Shown: positions 53,995-62,714, numbered from the stretch's first letter. The stretch is 64,000 bases of DNA from Lysinibacillus odysseyi 34hs-1 = NBRC 100172 (GCF_001591965.1 NZ_BCVX01000010.1:62001-126000); one strand, 5' to 3'. Notes: generated by a model from the letters alone, not told the origin. Translations and numbers: made by a program.

Positions 53995-54822
53995 TTATGG
54001 CATATCGATATCGTTATGAAGGGAAGTTGGAGGTACTGCCGGTTTTGGGGCTTGTCCCATTGGCTCCGGATTATCTAGGAATACAAATTCACCTGTTCCA
54101 TCCGGTGCCATACCTTCTGCCCATAGACCATTCTTTGCTCCATTTCCTTCCTCTAAGTTATAAAACTCATACGCATGAGGCTGTGCTTCCAGCTCATCCT
54201 CTGGTGTGAAGCTGGCTGGTACTACAACTCCTTTTTTCTCCTCTAGCTCTTTAATAGCCGCCATCCATTGATATTGGTGATAACGGTCACGAGCCAACAT
54301 TTTCCGGAATACTTTTCGTACTCCTTCGTCAGAAGTCATATGATAAAGTCTAGCAACCTGTAGTCGCCCTTGAGATTCTGCATTTAAATTTGCACGGAAA
54401 TCGGCAAGCAAGTTCCCGCTCGCAATAATGTAGCCGGCATTCCAAGGCACACCGTTAGAGTCCTTTGGTGTAGCGCCCAGACCACTTACGATCAAGTGTT
54501 GTGGGTTCACGCCTCCCATGATCGCTGCCATTGTTGGGTTTTTAGCCGCCTCGTCCTGAGCACTTGGAGTTGCTCCATCCAGCAATTGGGAAATTAAAGA
54601 ACACAACATTTCTACGTGTCCTATTTCTTCCGTCCCAATTGCCATCAGCATATCCTTGTACTTCTCTTCTCCGCGGCAATTCCATCCTTGAAATAGGTAT
54701 TGCATCATTACACTCATCTCACCAAATTGTCCGCCCAACACTTCTTGAATTTGTCTGGCTAACATTGGATCTGGTCGTTCTACTTTTACTTCAAACTGTA
54801 ATCCTTTACGATGTTCAAACAT
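53995..54822 (-). CDS. Manganese catalase (YdbD-like)
   Basis: Non-haem di-manganese catalase of 275 residues removing hydrogen peroxide. Ferritin-like four-helix ligands are visible: the GGQFGEMSVMMQYLFQG helix, TEEIGHVEM (E and H), the NLNAESQGRLQVARL helix and RDRYHQYQW. A C-terminal tail rich in Pro and acidic residues is normal for the family. ATG 54822 has GGAGG nine bases ahead; a three-codon frame ATG-CAT-GTT-TGA starts 4 bases earlier at better spacing and overlaps it. The sigma-B promoter upstream fits the Bacillus YdbD precedent. Confidence 0.92.
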   Translation of the reverse strand: MFEHRKGLQFEVKVERPDPMLARQIQEVLGGQFGEMSVMMQYLFQGWNCRGEEKYKDMLMAIGTEEIGHVEMLCSLISQLLDGATPSAQDEAAKNPTMAAIMGGVNPQHLIVSGLGATPKDSNGVPWNAGYIIASGNLLADFRANLNAESQGRLQVARLYHMTSDEGVRKVFRKMLARDRYHQYQWMAAIKELEEKKGVVVPASFTPEDELEAQPHAYEFYNLEEGNGAKNGLWAEGMAPDGTGEFVFLDNPEPMGQAPKPAVPPTSLHNDIDMP

Positions 54823-54966
54823 GCATCTATTCCTCCTCAAGGTATTAAATGACTCCCTAATCCTGTTCCCTGCAATTTTCAAAATAAACGAAAATCTATC
54901 AAAAAGGGTCTATTTATCTAGTAAAATCAGCCTTGATTTTCGTTGTTTTTTGCAGGTAGCAACTCT

Positions 54967-54993
54967 ATTCCCCGTAAATTCTATTTGTAAAAC
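54967..54993 (-). promoter_or_regulatory. Sigma-B promoter of the manganese catalase gene
   Basis: On the minus strand GTTTTA, a 15-bp spacer and GGGAAT. It lies about 145 bp ahead of the start codon, leaving a leader of roughly 135 bases. Confidence 0.72.
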
Positions 54994-55056
54994 AGTACTT
55001 TCTGCCTTTTGTTCGCTGTTTCATTTTTTAGTAGGAAACCGCTTAAATAAATACCT

Positions 55057-55084
55057 TTGAGTGTTATATTGCATGTGGTATGAT
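55057..55084 (+). promoter_or_regulatory. Sigma-A promoter of the YiaAB gene
   Basis: TTGAGT, a 16-bp spacer and TATGAT, about 110 bp ahead of the ATG. Confidence 0.6.
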
Positions 55085-55194
55085 ATGTATAATTTAATGT
55101 AATTTCTTGAATATAATGTATTCTTACACTACTTGAAAGGAGAAAGCATCATTTTCAGTAATGGGAGAATAAATAACAAAATGGAGGAAATCAC

Positions 55195-55632
55195 ATGCAA
55201 AACCGCTTATATCTTATCTCTTGGCTCGCCCTCATTGTATCGGTAAGCTTTTTCGTGGTGGGCGTTCTCAACTCCGACTGGGTACGTATGGAGAAAGGCT
55301 ATTATATAATGGTAATTTTGTGGGCTGGCTTTTCTATCTTCTTTGCGATTAAATTTTCCTTTGACCGTGAAGATGGTAAGCAGATCGGTTCTGCCTATAT
55401 AGTTGGAGGATGGACTTCTTCCTTACTTGCCATCGGATGGGGAATGGTATCTGTCTACAACACTACATGGGAATTATATTTAAAAGGCTACTTCTGGGGT
55501 ATGACATTGTTTATTTGCTTTGTCATTTATGTATTGTCTATCGAATATCGAAAGCGCGAAGGCAGCCAAGCTGAACAAACTTATCAGGAATCCTTTTCCA
55601 CCGACTCTTATCTTCATAAAACAGAGGATTAA
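55195..55632 (+). CDS. YiaAB two-helix domain membrane protein
   Basis: Membrane protein of 145 residues with four helices arranged as a duplicated pair: ISWLALIVSVSFFVVGVLNSDW-MEKGYY and LLAIGWGMVSVYNTTWELYLKGYF. The repeated W-x-K-G-Y pattern is that of YiaA/YiaB. A 30-residue hydrophilic tail follows. Function unknown. ATG 55195 follows GGAGG. Confidence 0.8.
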   Translation: MQNRLYLISWLALIVSVSFFVVGVLNSDWVRMEKGYYIMVILWAGFSIFFAIKFSFDREDGKQIGSAYIVGGWTSSLLAIGWGMVSVYNTTWELYLKGYFWGMTLFICFVIYVLSIEYRKREGSQAEQTYQESFSTDSYLHKTED

Positions 55633-55635
55633 AAC

Positions 55636-55757
55636 AGCCTGTTGACAAACGCTTTCATCTCGCTTTGCTTGCCTCGCTCGTCTATGCACCTTTGCTCCTG
55701 ACGCCGCACTTTTATCGCAAAACTGCGTCTTCTAGCAAACGTTTTCAAGACAGGCTA
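55636..55757. repeat. Element with imperfect terminal inverted repeats, about 122 bp
   Basis: AGCCTGTTGACAAACG at the left end is mirrored by CGTTTTCAAGACAGGCT at the right end, allowing two extra bases. GACGC/GCGTC forms a smaller inner hairpin. No coding capacity. It resembles a REP/MITE-type intergenic repeat. Confidence 0.5.
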
Positions 55758-55795
55758 GGTGAGCTTTCTTTTTGCCTTCTACTCTAAAATTACCT

Positions 55796-55832
55796 GAAGA
55801 CAAAGTCGTAAAAAGACTTTGTCTTCACTCTG
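55796..55832. repeat. Hairpin repeat, copy 2
   Basis: GAAGACAAAGTC/GACTTTGTCTTC hairpin. Read on the minus strand it begins CAGAGTGAAGACAAAGTC and matches the element at 39145-39183 almost base for base, with a paired C-G to G-C swap in the stem. It may also end the UDG-like gene. Confidence 0.75.
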
Positions 55833-55856
55833 AAGCATGGATTTCCTCATGTTTAT

Positions 55857-56609
55857 CTATCTTTTTATAGGGATGGAGCTAAAAAACTCTCTTATCTCTT
55901 CCATCATTTGTTCTTTATGCTCTTCAAATTGCCGGATGCGGTGTCCGTTGCCTCCAGAAGGATGGGGGAAACCTCGTAGTAGACGGTGTTTAGGTATCAG
56001 TCCTTTTTCTATCAATTCTCCTAGGACAGCTTGAACATTTACACCAAGCGGAACGATAAGTGTCTCCTGAATCCCTTCAACGTTCCCTGGGAAATAATTT
56101 TCTGCATATTTCCTGAGTAACGGCGTTTTCATGATTTTTGGCGTGCTTCCATTGTAGTTTCGCCCTTTATAAAATACGGCATGAGGCAGAATCGAGGTAC
56201 TGTGCAGCAGATGATGATACGTACTAAAAAGCTGGCTGCATGTTTCTATTCCCAGGTGATCAGCAATTTTCAATTCGTCCATCATCGCTACAAGGTTTTT
56301 TCTCATCGTACCGTGGAAGCTCGATTCCCTTTTCACCGTTCTCAATACCTCTTCATACGTGCCGGAAGTCTCCATAGCCGTAGAATAAGCACGTTTCATC
56401 TGATGAAGGCCCGGCGTAATACCGGCAATAATAATTTTTGCTGCTGGGTTCACATATTCAAAAGGTGTATAGTAAATTTTCAGGTGCCGCTCTCTGTCCT
56501 CCTCTAACAAAAAAGGATCGGCAAGCAGCGTATGATCTGTATAGGCAGCCGGCAGCAGCTTAATATATTTTTGAAAATACGGAAACATTGCATGACGAAC
56601 TATTGCCAT
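55857..56609 (-). CDS. Uracil-DNA glycosylase superfamily protein
   Basis: Protein of 250 residues. Motif A-type IIAGITPGLHQMKRAYS (about 65-82) and motif B-type FPHPSGGNGHR (about 219-229) place it in the UDG superfamily, but the catalytic residues differ from family 1 enzymes, so activity is uncertain. ATG 56609 follows GGGGGTGAG; the adjacent ATG 56612 is an alternative. Confidence 0.75.
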   Translation of the reverse strand: MAIVRHAMFPYFQKYIKLLPAAYTDHTLLADPFLLEEDRERHLKIYYTPFEYVNPAAKIIIAGITPGLHQMKRAYSTAMETSGTYEEVLRTVKRESSFHGTMRKNLVAMMDELKIADHLGIETCSQLFSTYHHLLHSTSILPHAVFYKGRNYNGSTPKIMKTPLLRKYAENYFPGNVEGIQETLIVPLGVNVQAVLGELIEKGLIPKHRLLRGFPHPSGGNGHRIRQFEEHKEQMMEEIREFFSSIPIKR

Positions 56610-56719
56610 CATCTCACCCCCTTTTAATTCTTTTCCCATTTAAAGACCGCTTCAGTCTCCTCGCTCCTGTTAAATAAGCAAAATGATACCTTTCGAATCC
56701 ACTATCATATAATTACTTC

Positions 56720-57337
56720 TTACTCTCTTTGTTCTTTTGGATTCTTAAGTATATTCGTATTAATATTTGCTGCTTCCAGCTTTTTCTCTCCTTCAGCCTC
56801 GACTTGTTTTCGCAGTTCATCAAGCGCTGGATCAAAAGCTGTATACTGGCCAAGCATGAATACCATCTCGTGCTCAATCGGCAGCCACGTACGGATATCT
56901 GCTTCGTTTTGCTGAATCTGAGCTTCCAGCTTATCAAGTGCATATACTATCCTTGCTTCATATGTTTCCTTTTGTTCAAACTCCATCCATATATCATAAA
57001 GTTCCTGCCCGCCATTCCCGCCAAGCAGATCTCGAATTTGCTTGATTGCTTTACTTTCATTTTCATATTTTACTGCTCTTGCTTCCTGATCATCGATTGT
57101 ATAGAAAAGTGGAACGTCTTTTGCATACGCTTCCACCAAATCATGAATGACCACCATCTTTAACAGCCGCTCCATCTTCACCTCTTTTGAAAGATATGGC
57201 TCCAGGGCTATCGCCATAAGCGCAACGCTCCACGTATGTTCAGCCACACTTTCCCGCCGCCCGGTAGGAAGCCAGCTATGCCGCAGTTCCTCCTTTAGCC
57301 GTTGTCCGAGTTTCATCAGCTCTAATATCTTTTCCAT
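56720..57337 (-). CDS. HD-domain phosphohydrolase (YfbR/5'-deoxynucleotidase-like)
   Basis: Cytoplasmic metal-dependent phosphohydrolase of 205 residues. HD residues are visible: R-ESVAEHTW (H), VIHDLVEAY (HD) and ALDKLEA (D). The overall pattern matches HD_3/YfbR-like dNMP phosphatases. ATG 57337 has GAGGG at long spacing; ATG 57346 would overlap it. The C-terminal 30 residues look disordered. Confidence 0.82.
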   Translation of the reverse strand: MEKILELMKLGQRLKEELRHSWLPTGRRESVAEHTWSVALMAIALEPYLSKEVKMERLLKMVVIHDLVEAYAKDVPLFYTIDDQEARAVKYENESKAIKQIRDLLGGNGGQELYDIWMEFEQKETYEARIVYALDKLEAQIQQNEADIRTWLPIEHEMVFMLGQYTAFDPALDELRKQVEAEGEKKLEAANINTNILKNPKEQRE

Positions 57338-57425
57338 CCGAAACATCCCTCTTCCAATGTTTTATAATTAAGAGTATGGGTTGAATTTCAGAATTCTAAT
57401 AGCGGATACTAGGCAACCTAACAGG

Positions 57426-57465
57426 AAAAGCCCCTGCTGACCAGAATACTCTGATAAACAGGGGC
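57426..57465 (-). terminator. Terminator of the GNAT gene
   Basis: GCCCCTG/CAGGGGC outer stem with an inner TATCAGA/TCTGGTCA helix, then TTTTCC on the minus strand. Confidence 0.82.
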
Positions 57466-57517
57466 AATTATTTTCTCATGTACACGTCTTTTGTCCAAGT
57501 CACTCTTGCCCACTTCA

Positions 57518-58015
57518 TTATAAGAAATATACCATCCATGCCTCATCGTAATATATTTCCTCTACCTTTAAAGCATTCTTTTCTATGCCGAATACTACAA
57601 AACCACTAGTAACATATAGTGCCTTCGCTCTTTCATTATCCTGAACAACTGTAAGAGTAATCTGCTCAACACCATCAAGCTGCCGCGCTTCTTTTATAAG
57701 GGTATCAAGAAGCTTGCCGCCGATTCCCTTTCCTCTACACTCTGCGGATACGTACATACCGTATAGATTTGCTTTATGCTTTGTCTTCGGCCCATTATCT
57801 CGAACGAAGGTTACGATTCCTATCAACCTGTCTTCTTCAAAAGCCCCTAACGTGAATTTCCCTGCCTCCGGCGCTATTCGCCGGCCTATTTCCTCTACTG
57901 TAAAAGCCGCCTCTCTCTCATAAGTAGACCCAAATGCCTCTGGGTTTACACGCAGTGCCTCAAGCCTTATCGTTTGATATGCCTCGGCATCCTGTTTATT
58001 GAGCATGCGAATCAT
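57518..58015 (-). CDS. GNAT family N-acetyltransferase
   Basis: Protein of 165 residues with a complete GNAT fold: acetyl-CoA loop VSAECRGKGIGGKLLDTL (about 90-107) and NERAKALYVTSGFVVFG. It is like Bacillus ribosomal-protein or small-molecule acetyltransferases; the substrate is unknown. ATG 58015 follows AAAGGGAGG. Confidence 0.87.
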   Translation of the reverse strand: MIRMLNKQDAEAYQTIRLEALRVNPEAFGSTYEREAAFTVEEIGRRIAPEAGKFTLGAFEEDRLIGIVTFVRDNGPKTKHKANLYGMYVSAECRGKGIGGKLLDTLIKEARQLDGVEQITLTVVQDNERAKALYVTSGFVVFGIEKNALKVEEIYYDEAWMVYFL

Positions 58016-58319
58016 TTTGTAGCCTCCCTTTCCTTATTTACTCTTATGATAACTTACAAAATATTCCTTTATCCAGATGATTAGCCCCTACTACATTAAA
58101 ACTATCTAGCTTGCCGCGGTCTAACGGACAAAGCTACCCTCGCAAAAGCCTTCTATGCCTATAGAATAAACACTCTTTAGTTTTTCATTGCTACCAAGAA
58201 ATAGGTACAATGAATAAGAAACTATTTCCATAGCTTTCTTATATTCCATTTAGCCCGATGATCTGCATATTTTTTTCATAAATATTTTTTATACTAACAG
58301 TTGAAAGAGGTGTCTTTTT
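58016..58319. other. Promoter region of the sensor kinase operon
   Basis: Noncoding. At 58216-58240 AAGAAACTAT and ATAG(C)TTTCTT form an inverted repeat around TTCC, a candidate operator for the downstream response regulator or a hairpin. No clear -35/-10 pair. Confidence 0.4.
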
Positions 58320-59687
58320 TTGATGAAGCGGATGTCAACAAAGCTAGCTGTCTACTTTTTCCTTACGGTGTTCATTATGGAGGCCTTTCTCATGCTCTAT
58401 TTACACCAGAGCATTCTTACTACTAAAATCAATGAAGAATTCGAACGATTGTTGGCAAACGGCGCCAATCATAGAAATGTACTCGTTGAACACTATTCAG
58501 ATGCTACAATGGACCATATTGTTTTAATGGAAGCCAATACAGACCGGGAAGTAATCATTACAGACAACAAGGGAAATGTAATGAAGTCTTCTGAGAAAAA
58601 CCCGACCCTTGTACAGGCCCTTACATCTGTTTTGCCGAAAGCTTTTCTGAAAAAAGATGAAATATTGAATGCCGATTGGAGGGAGACCCCCTACCTTATC
58701 AGCGCGCATCCGTTTACTTTACAATCCAACGGGCAGCAGGGCTATGTCGTTATGTTTCAAAGCACCTATCCGATTGAACGCTTGGTAGAACAGTTGAACT
58801 TTCACTTCGGTATTGCCGGGATTACGAGTATATTTGTGTTATTCCTTGCTTATCTCGCATTATCCAGGTTTTTAACACGACCGCTTATTCGTATGAAAGA
58901 AGCAACAGAAAAGATCAATAAGGGGGACTTCCAGGTTGAATTGCCAAAGCTTAAACACGATGAATTAGGGGAGCTTTCGTCCGCCATACAGACACTTGCA
59001 AATGATTTAGCCCGTCTGAAAAAAGAGCGTAATGAATTTCTGGCTTCCGTCGCCCATGAGCTGAGCACGCCATTAACCTACCTAATCGGCTATACAAAAG
59101 TAGCTTCCAGAAGCGATATTAGCGAGGATGAAAGAAAGCATTACTTGAGCATTCTGACGGAAGAGTCAGAGCGGATGAAGGAATTGGTGAAGAACCTGCT
59201 GGATTTAGCCAAAATGGATGAAAACTCATTTTCTATTATGCAGGAAACCTTTTGGGCAAAGGCATACTTCCTAAATATTTTGAACCTTATCCGTCCCTCT
59301 TTCCAGCTGAAGGATATGACTGTTGCGTTAAAATGCCCAACGGACTTCCAAATTTACGCCGACCCCTTACGTCTTGAACAAATTGTATTAAACTTGCTGG
59401 ATAATGCAAAAAAATATTCTCCTGTCCATACTGAGGTAACCGTAGCTGTTTTACAAAAAGGAAACAACACCATTATCGCTATTACAGATCAGGGGATCGG
59501 TATCCCACCTGATGAAATCCCCTTTATATTCGATAAGTTATATCGGGTCGAAAAGTCGCGGTCACGTTCTCTCGGCGGCTCTGGTATCGGTTTATCCGTG
59601 GTAAAGGAATTAGTAGAGGCACACGGTGGGGAAATACAAGTAAGCAGTACACTGGGACGGGGTAGCACCTTCACTATTACGTTGTAA
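58320..59687 (+). CDS. Sensor histidine kinase
   Basis: Membrane sensor kinase of 455 residues: helix 1 (about 8-28), extracytoplasmic sensor (about 30-160), helix 2 (about 163-182), HAMP (183-235) and kinase core. Phospho-acceptor His246 lies in SVAHELSTPL, an unusual H box with Ser in place of Arg. N box LNLLDNAKKYS, G boxes DQGIGIP and GGSGIGLS follow. Start is TTG 58320, nine bases after GAGG, or ATG 58323. It precedes its response regulator, and downstream are a CcdA-like gene and ydhK, so a copper or thiol-stress signal is likely. Confidence 0.88.
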   Translation: MMKRMSTKLAVYFFLTVFIMEAFLMLYLHQSILTTKINEEFERLLANGANHRNVLVEHYSDATMDHIVLMEANTDREVIITDNKGNVMKSSEKNPTLVQALTSVLPKAFLKKDEILNADWRETPYLISAHPFTLQSNGQQGYVVMFQSTYPIERLVEQLNFHFGIAGITSIFVLFLAYLALSRFLTRPLIRMKEATEKINKGDFQVELPKLKHDELGELSSAIQTLANDLARLKKERNEFLASVAHELSTPLTYLIGYTKVASRSDISEDERKHYLSILTEESERMKELVKNLLDLAKMDENSFSIMQETFWAKAYFLNILNLIRPSFQLKDMTVALKCPTDFQIYADPLRLEQIVLNLLDNAKKYSPVHTEVTVAVLQKGNNTIIAITDQGIGIPPDEIPFIFDKLYRVEKSRSRSLGGSGIGLSVVKELVEAHGGEIQVSSTLGRGSTFTITL

Positions 59688-59704
59688 GGAGAGTGTTATG
59701 AATA

Positions 59705-60382
59705 ATGAAAACTATTCTATTAGTAGATGATGAACAGCGGATGCTGGATTTAATAGAGCTCTTCCTCACCCCGACTGGTTTTAGATGCATCAAAAAGACA
59801 AACGGCCAGGATGCCATCAGCGTCTTGCAAAAACAGGTCGTCCACCTCATTATTTTAGATTTGATGATGCCAATCATGGATGGATGGGAGACATGCAAAA
59901 AAATTCGGGAATTTTCTGCTGTTCCTATTATCATGCTGACAGCAAGGGCCGAAAAGGCTGATTTGGTTAAGGGACTAAACACAGGAGCCGATGATTATAT
60001 CACCAAGCCGTTTGATGAAGAAGAGCTGGTAGCGAGAGTCAATGCTCTGTTAAGACGCAGTGGTCTCATGCAGCCGCAGGACGAGAAACTACTATACGAA
60101 GATTTCGAACTGAATAAAGAAACGTTTTCCCTTCACCATCAGAAATCCACCGCCCAGCTGACATTAAAAGAATTTCTAATTATTGAAGCCTTATTATCTC
60201 GTCCATTAAAGACATTCACAAGGGAGGAACTTATGAATATTGCCTGGGAATTTGATGCATTTATCGATATACGTACAGTAGATTCCCACATTCGGAATCT
60301 ACGGGAAAAATTGCGGAAGGCTGGCTTTCCGATGGAAAAGTTCATTAAAACCGTTTGGGGAATCGGTTATAAATGGTCATAG
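59705..60382 (+). CDS. OmpR-family response regulator
   Basis: Transcription regulator of 225 residues: receiver with DD (8-9), phospho-acceptor Asp52 in ILDLMMP, Thr79 and Lys101; then a winged helix (about 130-225) ending VWGIGYKWS. It begins 17 bp after the kinase stop. No terminator separates it from the CcdA-like gene 79 bp downstream, which it probably controls. Confidence 0.9.
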   Translation: MKTILLVDDEQRMLDLIELFLTPTGFRCIKKTNGQDAISVLQKQVVHLIILDLMMPIMDGWETCKKIREFSAVPIIMLTARAEKADLVKGLNTGADDYITKPFDEEELVARVNALLRRSGLMQPQDEKLLYEDFELNKETFSLHHQKSTAQLTLKEFLIIEALLSRPLKTFTREELMNIAWEFDAFIDIRTVDSHIRNLREKLRKAGFPMEKFIKTVWGIGYKWS

Positions 60383-60461
60383 ATAAATGCTCCCCCTCTT
60401 GCCATGTATTTTATGAGTTTTAAATAATATCTACTCGCTAGTCAATACGAAAGGAATTGCT

Positions 60462-61196
60462 ATGTACAGCCTATTATCCGAATTCAGCCAATTGGTGAGT
60501 AACCCTTTATCCGTATACTTACATAATTTTAATCATTCTCCCTTAATCTCTGCCTTTCTTCTAGGGTTGATCGGTTCTATGGCACCTTGCCAGTTAACGG
60601 GAAATATTAGCACCATTACACTTTACGGAAGCCGAACAGTTCAGTTGAAGGAAATAAAGGGGGAGGTACTCGCCTTTCTTTTAGGAAAAGTGATTACCTA
60701 TAGTCTAATTGGCTTTTTTGCCTGGATGTTCGGACAAGCTTTTGAAACGGTAATTACTGCCTATTTCCCCCTATTTCGTAAAGCGATTGGACCGCTTCTT
60801 ATTCTTACAGGTCTTGTTATGCTTGGGTTTATAAAACTTAGATTTCTAACTAGTTTTTCAGTTTTTGAAAAATACTTCACAAATAAAGGAAAAGCTAATT
60901 CGTTTTTGCTTGGGATCTGTTTTTCTATCGCATTTTGCCCAACGATGTTTGTTCTTTATTTTGTATGGCTCATGCCCCTAGTCATTTCCTCCCCAGCGGG
61001 TCTCGTACTGCCGGGTATTTTTGCTATCGCTACCTCTCTTCCGCTGCTTTTGATATTGTGGCTGCTGGCACAATTCAAGAAAAGGAAGAGTATTATGCAA
61101 AAAAGCATGGCTATCGGGAAAGCTGTCCAAAAGGTTGCAGGTATACTTATTATTTTATTCGGCATTCTAGATACTATCATGTATTGGGGAATATAG
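60462..61196 (+). CDS. DsbD/CcdA-like (TauE/SafE superfamily) membrane protein
   Basis: Membrane protein of 244 residues with six helices. One Cys per half, in GSMAPCQLTG (Cys about 43) and IAFCPTMFVLYF (Cys about 165), forms the DsbD/CcdA-type redox pair that passes electrons across the membrane. In this context it probably serves metal (copper) handling or an extracellular thiol partner. ATG 60462 follows AAAGGA. Confidence 0.82.
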   Translation: MYSLLSEFSQLVSNPLSVYLHNFNHSPLISAFLLGLIGSMAPCQLTGNISTITLYGSRTVQLKEIKGEVLAFLLGKVITYSLIGFFAWMFGQAFETVITAYFPLFRKAIGPLLILTGLVMLGFIKLRFLTSFSVFEKYFTNKGKANSFLLGICFSIAFCPTMFVLYFVWLMPLVISSPAGLVLPGIFAIATSLPLLLILWLLAQFKKRKSIMQKSMAIGKAVQKVAGILIILFGILDTIMYWGI

Positions 61197-61313
61197 GAAA
61201 ACCACTAATAGGTGAACGTAAAAGGTGTATTTCCTTCAATTATTTTCTGCACAGTATTTGCAAACATAATGGCTAATATATAGAGTGTAACGCCTAATTG
61301 AGGAGGGAAAACT

Positions 61314-61898
61314 ATGAAGAAAAAAGCAGCATTGGGATTTCTAACATTCACCTTAGCCTTTACACTTGCTGCCTGTGGTGAGGAAGAGAAAGAAAAAGAG
61401 CCCACAGCGGCTGATGAGCAAAGTGAACAGCAGAAAAGTGGTCATTCGGATATGGAGCATTCCACTATGGATCATTCAGGGTCCGGGGAAGTACCAGAAG
61501 GTCTGGCAGAGGCAACCAACCCTGCTTATCCAATAGGCAGTAAAGCAATCATGCACGCAGATCATATGGAAGGTATGAATGATGTAGAAGCGACAATCGT
61601 CGGTGCTTATGATACAACAGTCTACGCTGTATCATATACTTCTACGGTTTCTGGGGAAAAAATGGAGAATCACAAGTGGGTTATACATGAAGAGCTTGAA
61701 AATCCCGGCGATGCTCCTCTTAAACCAGGCACTGAAGTGACACTGCAGGCAGATCATATGGAAGGCATGGAAGGAGCACATGCTGTGATTGACTCGGCAG
61801 AAAAAACAACTGTATACATGGTTGACTACACTTCAGCAAATGGAGAAAAAGTAACAAACCATAAATGGGTAACAGAGAGTGAGCTTGCATCGGAATAA
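61314..61898 (+). CDS. ydhK: YdhK-like lipoprotein with two DUF1541 domains
   Basis: Surface lipoprotein of 194 residues: signal peptide with lipobox LAAC (Cys about 20), charged linker with Met/His motifs (HSDMEHSTMDHSG), then two DUF1541 repeats (about 70-125 and 130-190), each with an ADHMEGM motif and NHKWV end. The Met/His content suggests copper binding. ATG 61314 follows GGAGG. Last gene of the kinase-regulator-CcdA unit; a terminator follows. Confidence 0.9.
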   Translation: MKKKAALGFLTFTLAFTLAACGEEEKEKEPTAADEQSEQQKSGHSDMEHSTMDHSGSGEVPEGLAEATNPAYPIGSKAIMHADHMEGMNDVEATIVGAYDTTVYAVSYTSTVSGEKMENHKWVIHEELENPGDAPLKPGTEVTLQADHMEGMEGAHAVIDSAEKTTVYMVDYTSANGEKVTNHKWVTESELASE

Positions 61899-61930
61899 TA
61901 GCTCCTGGAAAAGCTTTTCTGTTATAGCAG

Positions 61931-61975
61931 TGCCGCGCTCTTCCTTTTATTTTGAGGAAGAACGCGGCATTTTTC
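61931..61975 (+). terminator. Terminator after ydhK
   Basis: TGCCGCG-CTCTTCCT pairs with AGGAAGAA-CGCGGCA, followed by TTTTTC. Confidence 0.9.
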
Positions 61976-62202
61976 ATACATTAAAGATTCCCTCTCTTAC
62001 CTTTATTTCCTGTAAACCATATTGTAAAGGCCGTTAAAATACAGCCGAACTGCATTACTTAAATCTCCGGCACTCCATACGGTTGTAAAAAACATCAAAA
62101 GAGACTCAGCCTTTTGCATAGTAAGCAGGGAGACATTTATCCGGCTATTGGACAAGAACAAGGACATACAATAAATTGTAAAAAAAATCGGAGGCTGATA
62201 GT
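61976..62202. other. Upstream region of hsp20
   Basis: No gene. I see no CIRCE (HrcA) or CtsR heptad pattern; the hsp20 promoter is not clear to me. Confidence 0.45.
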
Positions 62203-62643
62203 ATGTCTTTAGTTCCGTACGACCCGTTTAGACAATTAGCTAATATAAGAAAAGAATTTGAACGTTTATTTTCTACATTACCAGTTGCTTTCAATTGGGA
62301 GAACAGTCCTTTCCATCAGATCAATATTGATATCCATGAATCGGATACGGAAGTTATTGCCATCTGCGATCTTCCCGGAATAGAAAATAAGGAAGATTTG
62401 CATATTCATGTGGAAGATGAACTGCTGAGCATCGGCGGCACCATTCATACAATGCATGAAGTAAAAAAAGAAAGCATGTATCGTCAGGAACGTTATTCAG
62501 GCAGTTTCCATCGAACAGTCACTTTGCCTAGTCCTGTTTCCGGGGAAAATATAAAAGCGGTGTATAAAAATGGTGTTTTAGAGGTCAGAATGGTAAAGAC
62601 GTCAAAAAAGAAAAAACGCCGTATTGATATAGACTTTAATTAA
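62203..62643 (+). CDS. hsp20: Hsp20/alpha-crystallin small heat shock protein
   Basis: Cytoplasmic holdase chaperone of 146 residues. Alpha-crystallin domain at about 42-135, with ICDLPGIENKEDLHIHVEDELLSI and the conserved end YKNGVLEVRM (A/G-x-x-x-n-G-v-L motif), followed by a very basic tail KTSKKKKRR. ATG 62203 follows a GGAGG-like site. Monocistronic. Confidence 0.93.
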   Translation: MSLVPYDPFRQLANIRKEFERLFSTLPVAFNWENSPFHQINIDIHESDTEVIAICDLPGIENKEDLHIHVEDELLSIGGTIHTMHEVKKESMYRQERYSGSFHRTVTLPSPVSGENIKAVYKNGVLEVRMVKTSKKKKRRIDIDFN

Positions 62644-62684
62644 CAGAATTCGGCTACTCGCTGACATTCACATCTCTCAGCTGG

Positions 62685-62714
62685 GCAGGACACGTTTTCT
62701 TTTTCGTGTCCTGC
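62685..62714 (+). terminator. Hairpin after hsp20
   Basis: Perfect 10-bp GCAGGACACG/CGTGTCCTGC stem with a T-rich loop, but AAGAAACG follows in place of a U-tract. Confidence 0.5.

Noticed and set aside
62101-62202. CIRCE or CtsR operator upstream of hsp20
   Set aside because: Neither TTAGCACTC-type inverted repeats nor GGTCAAA heptads are present.
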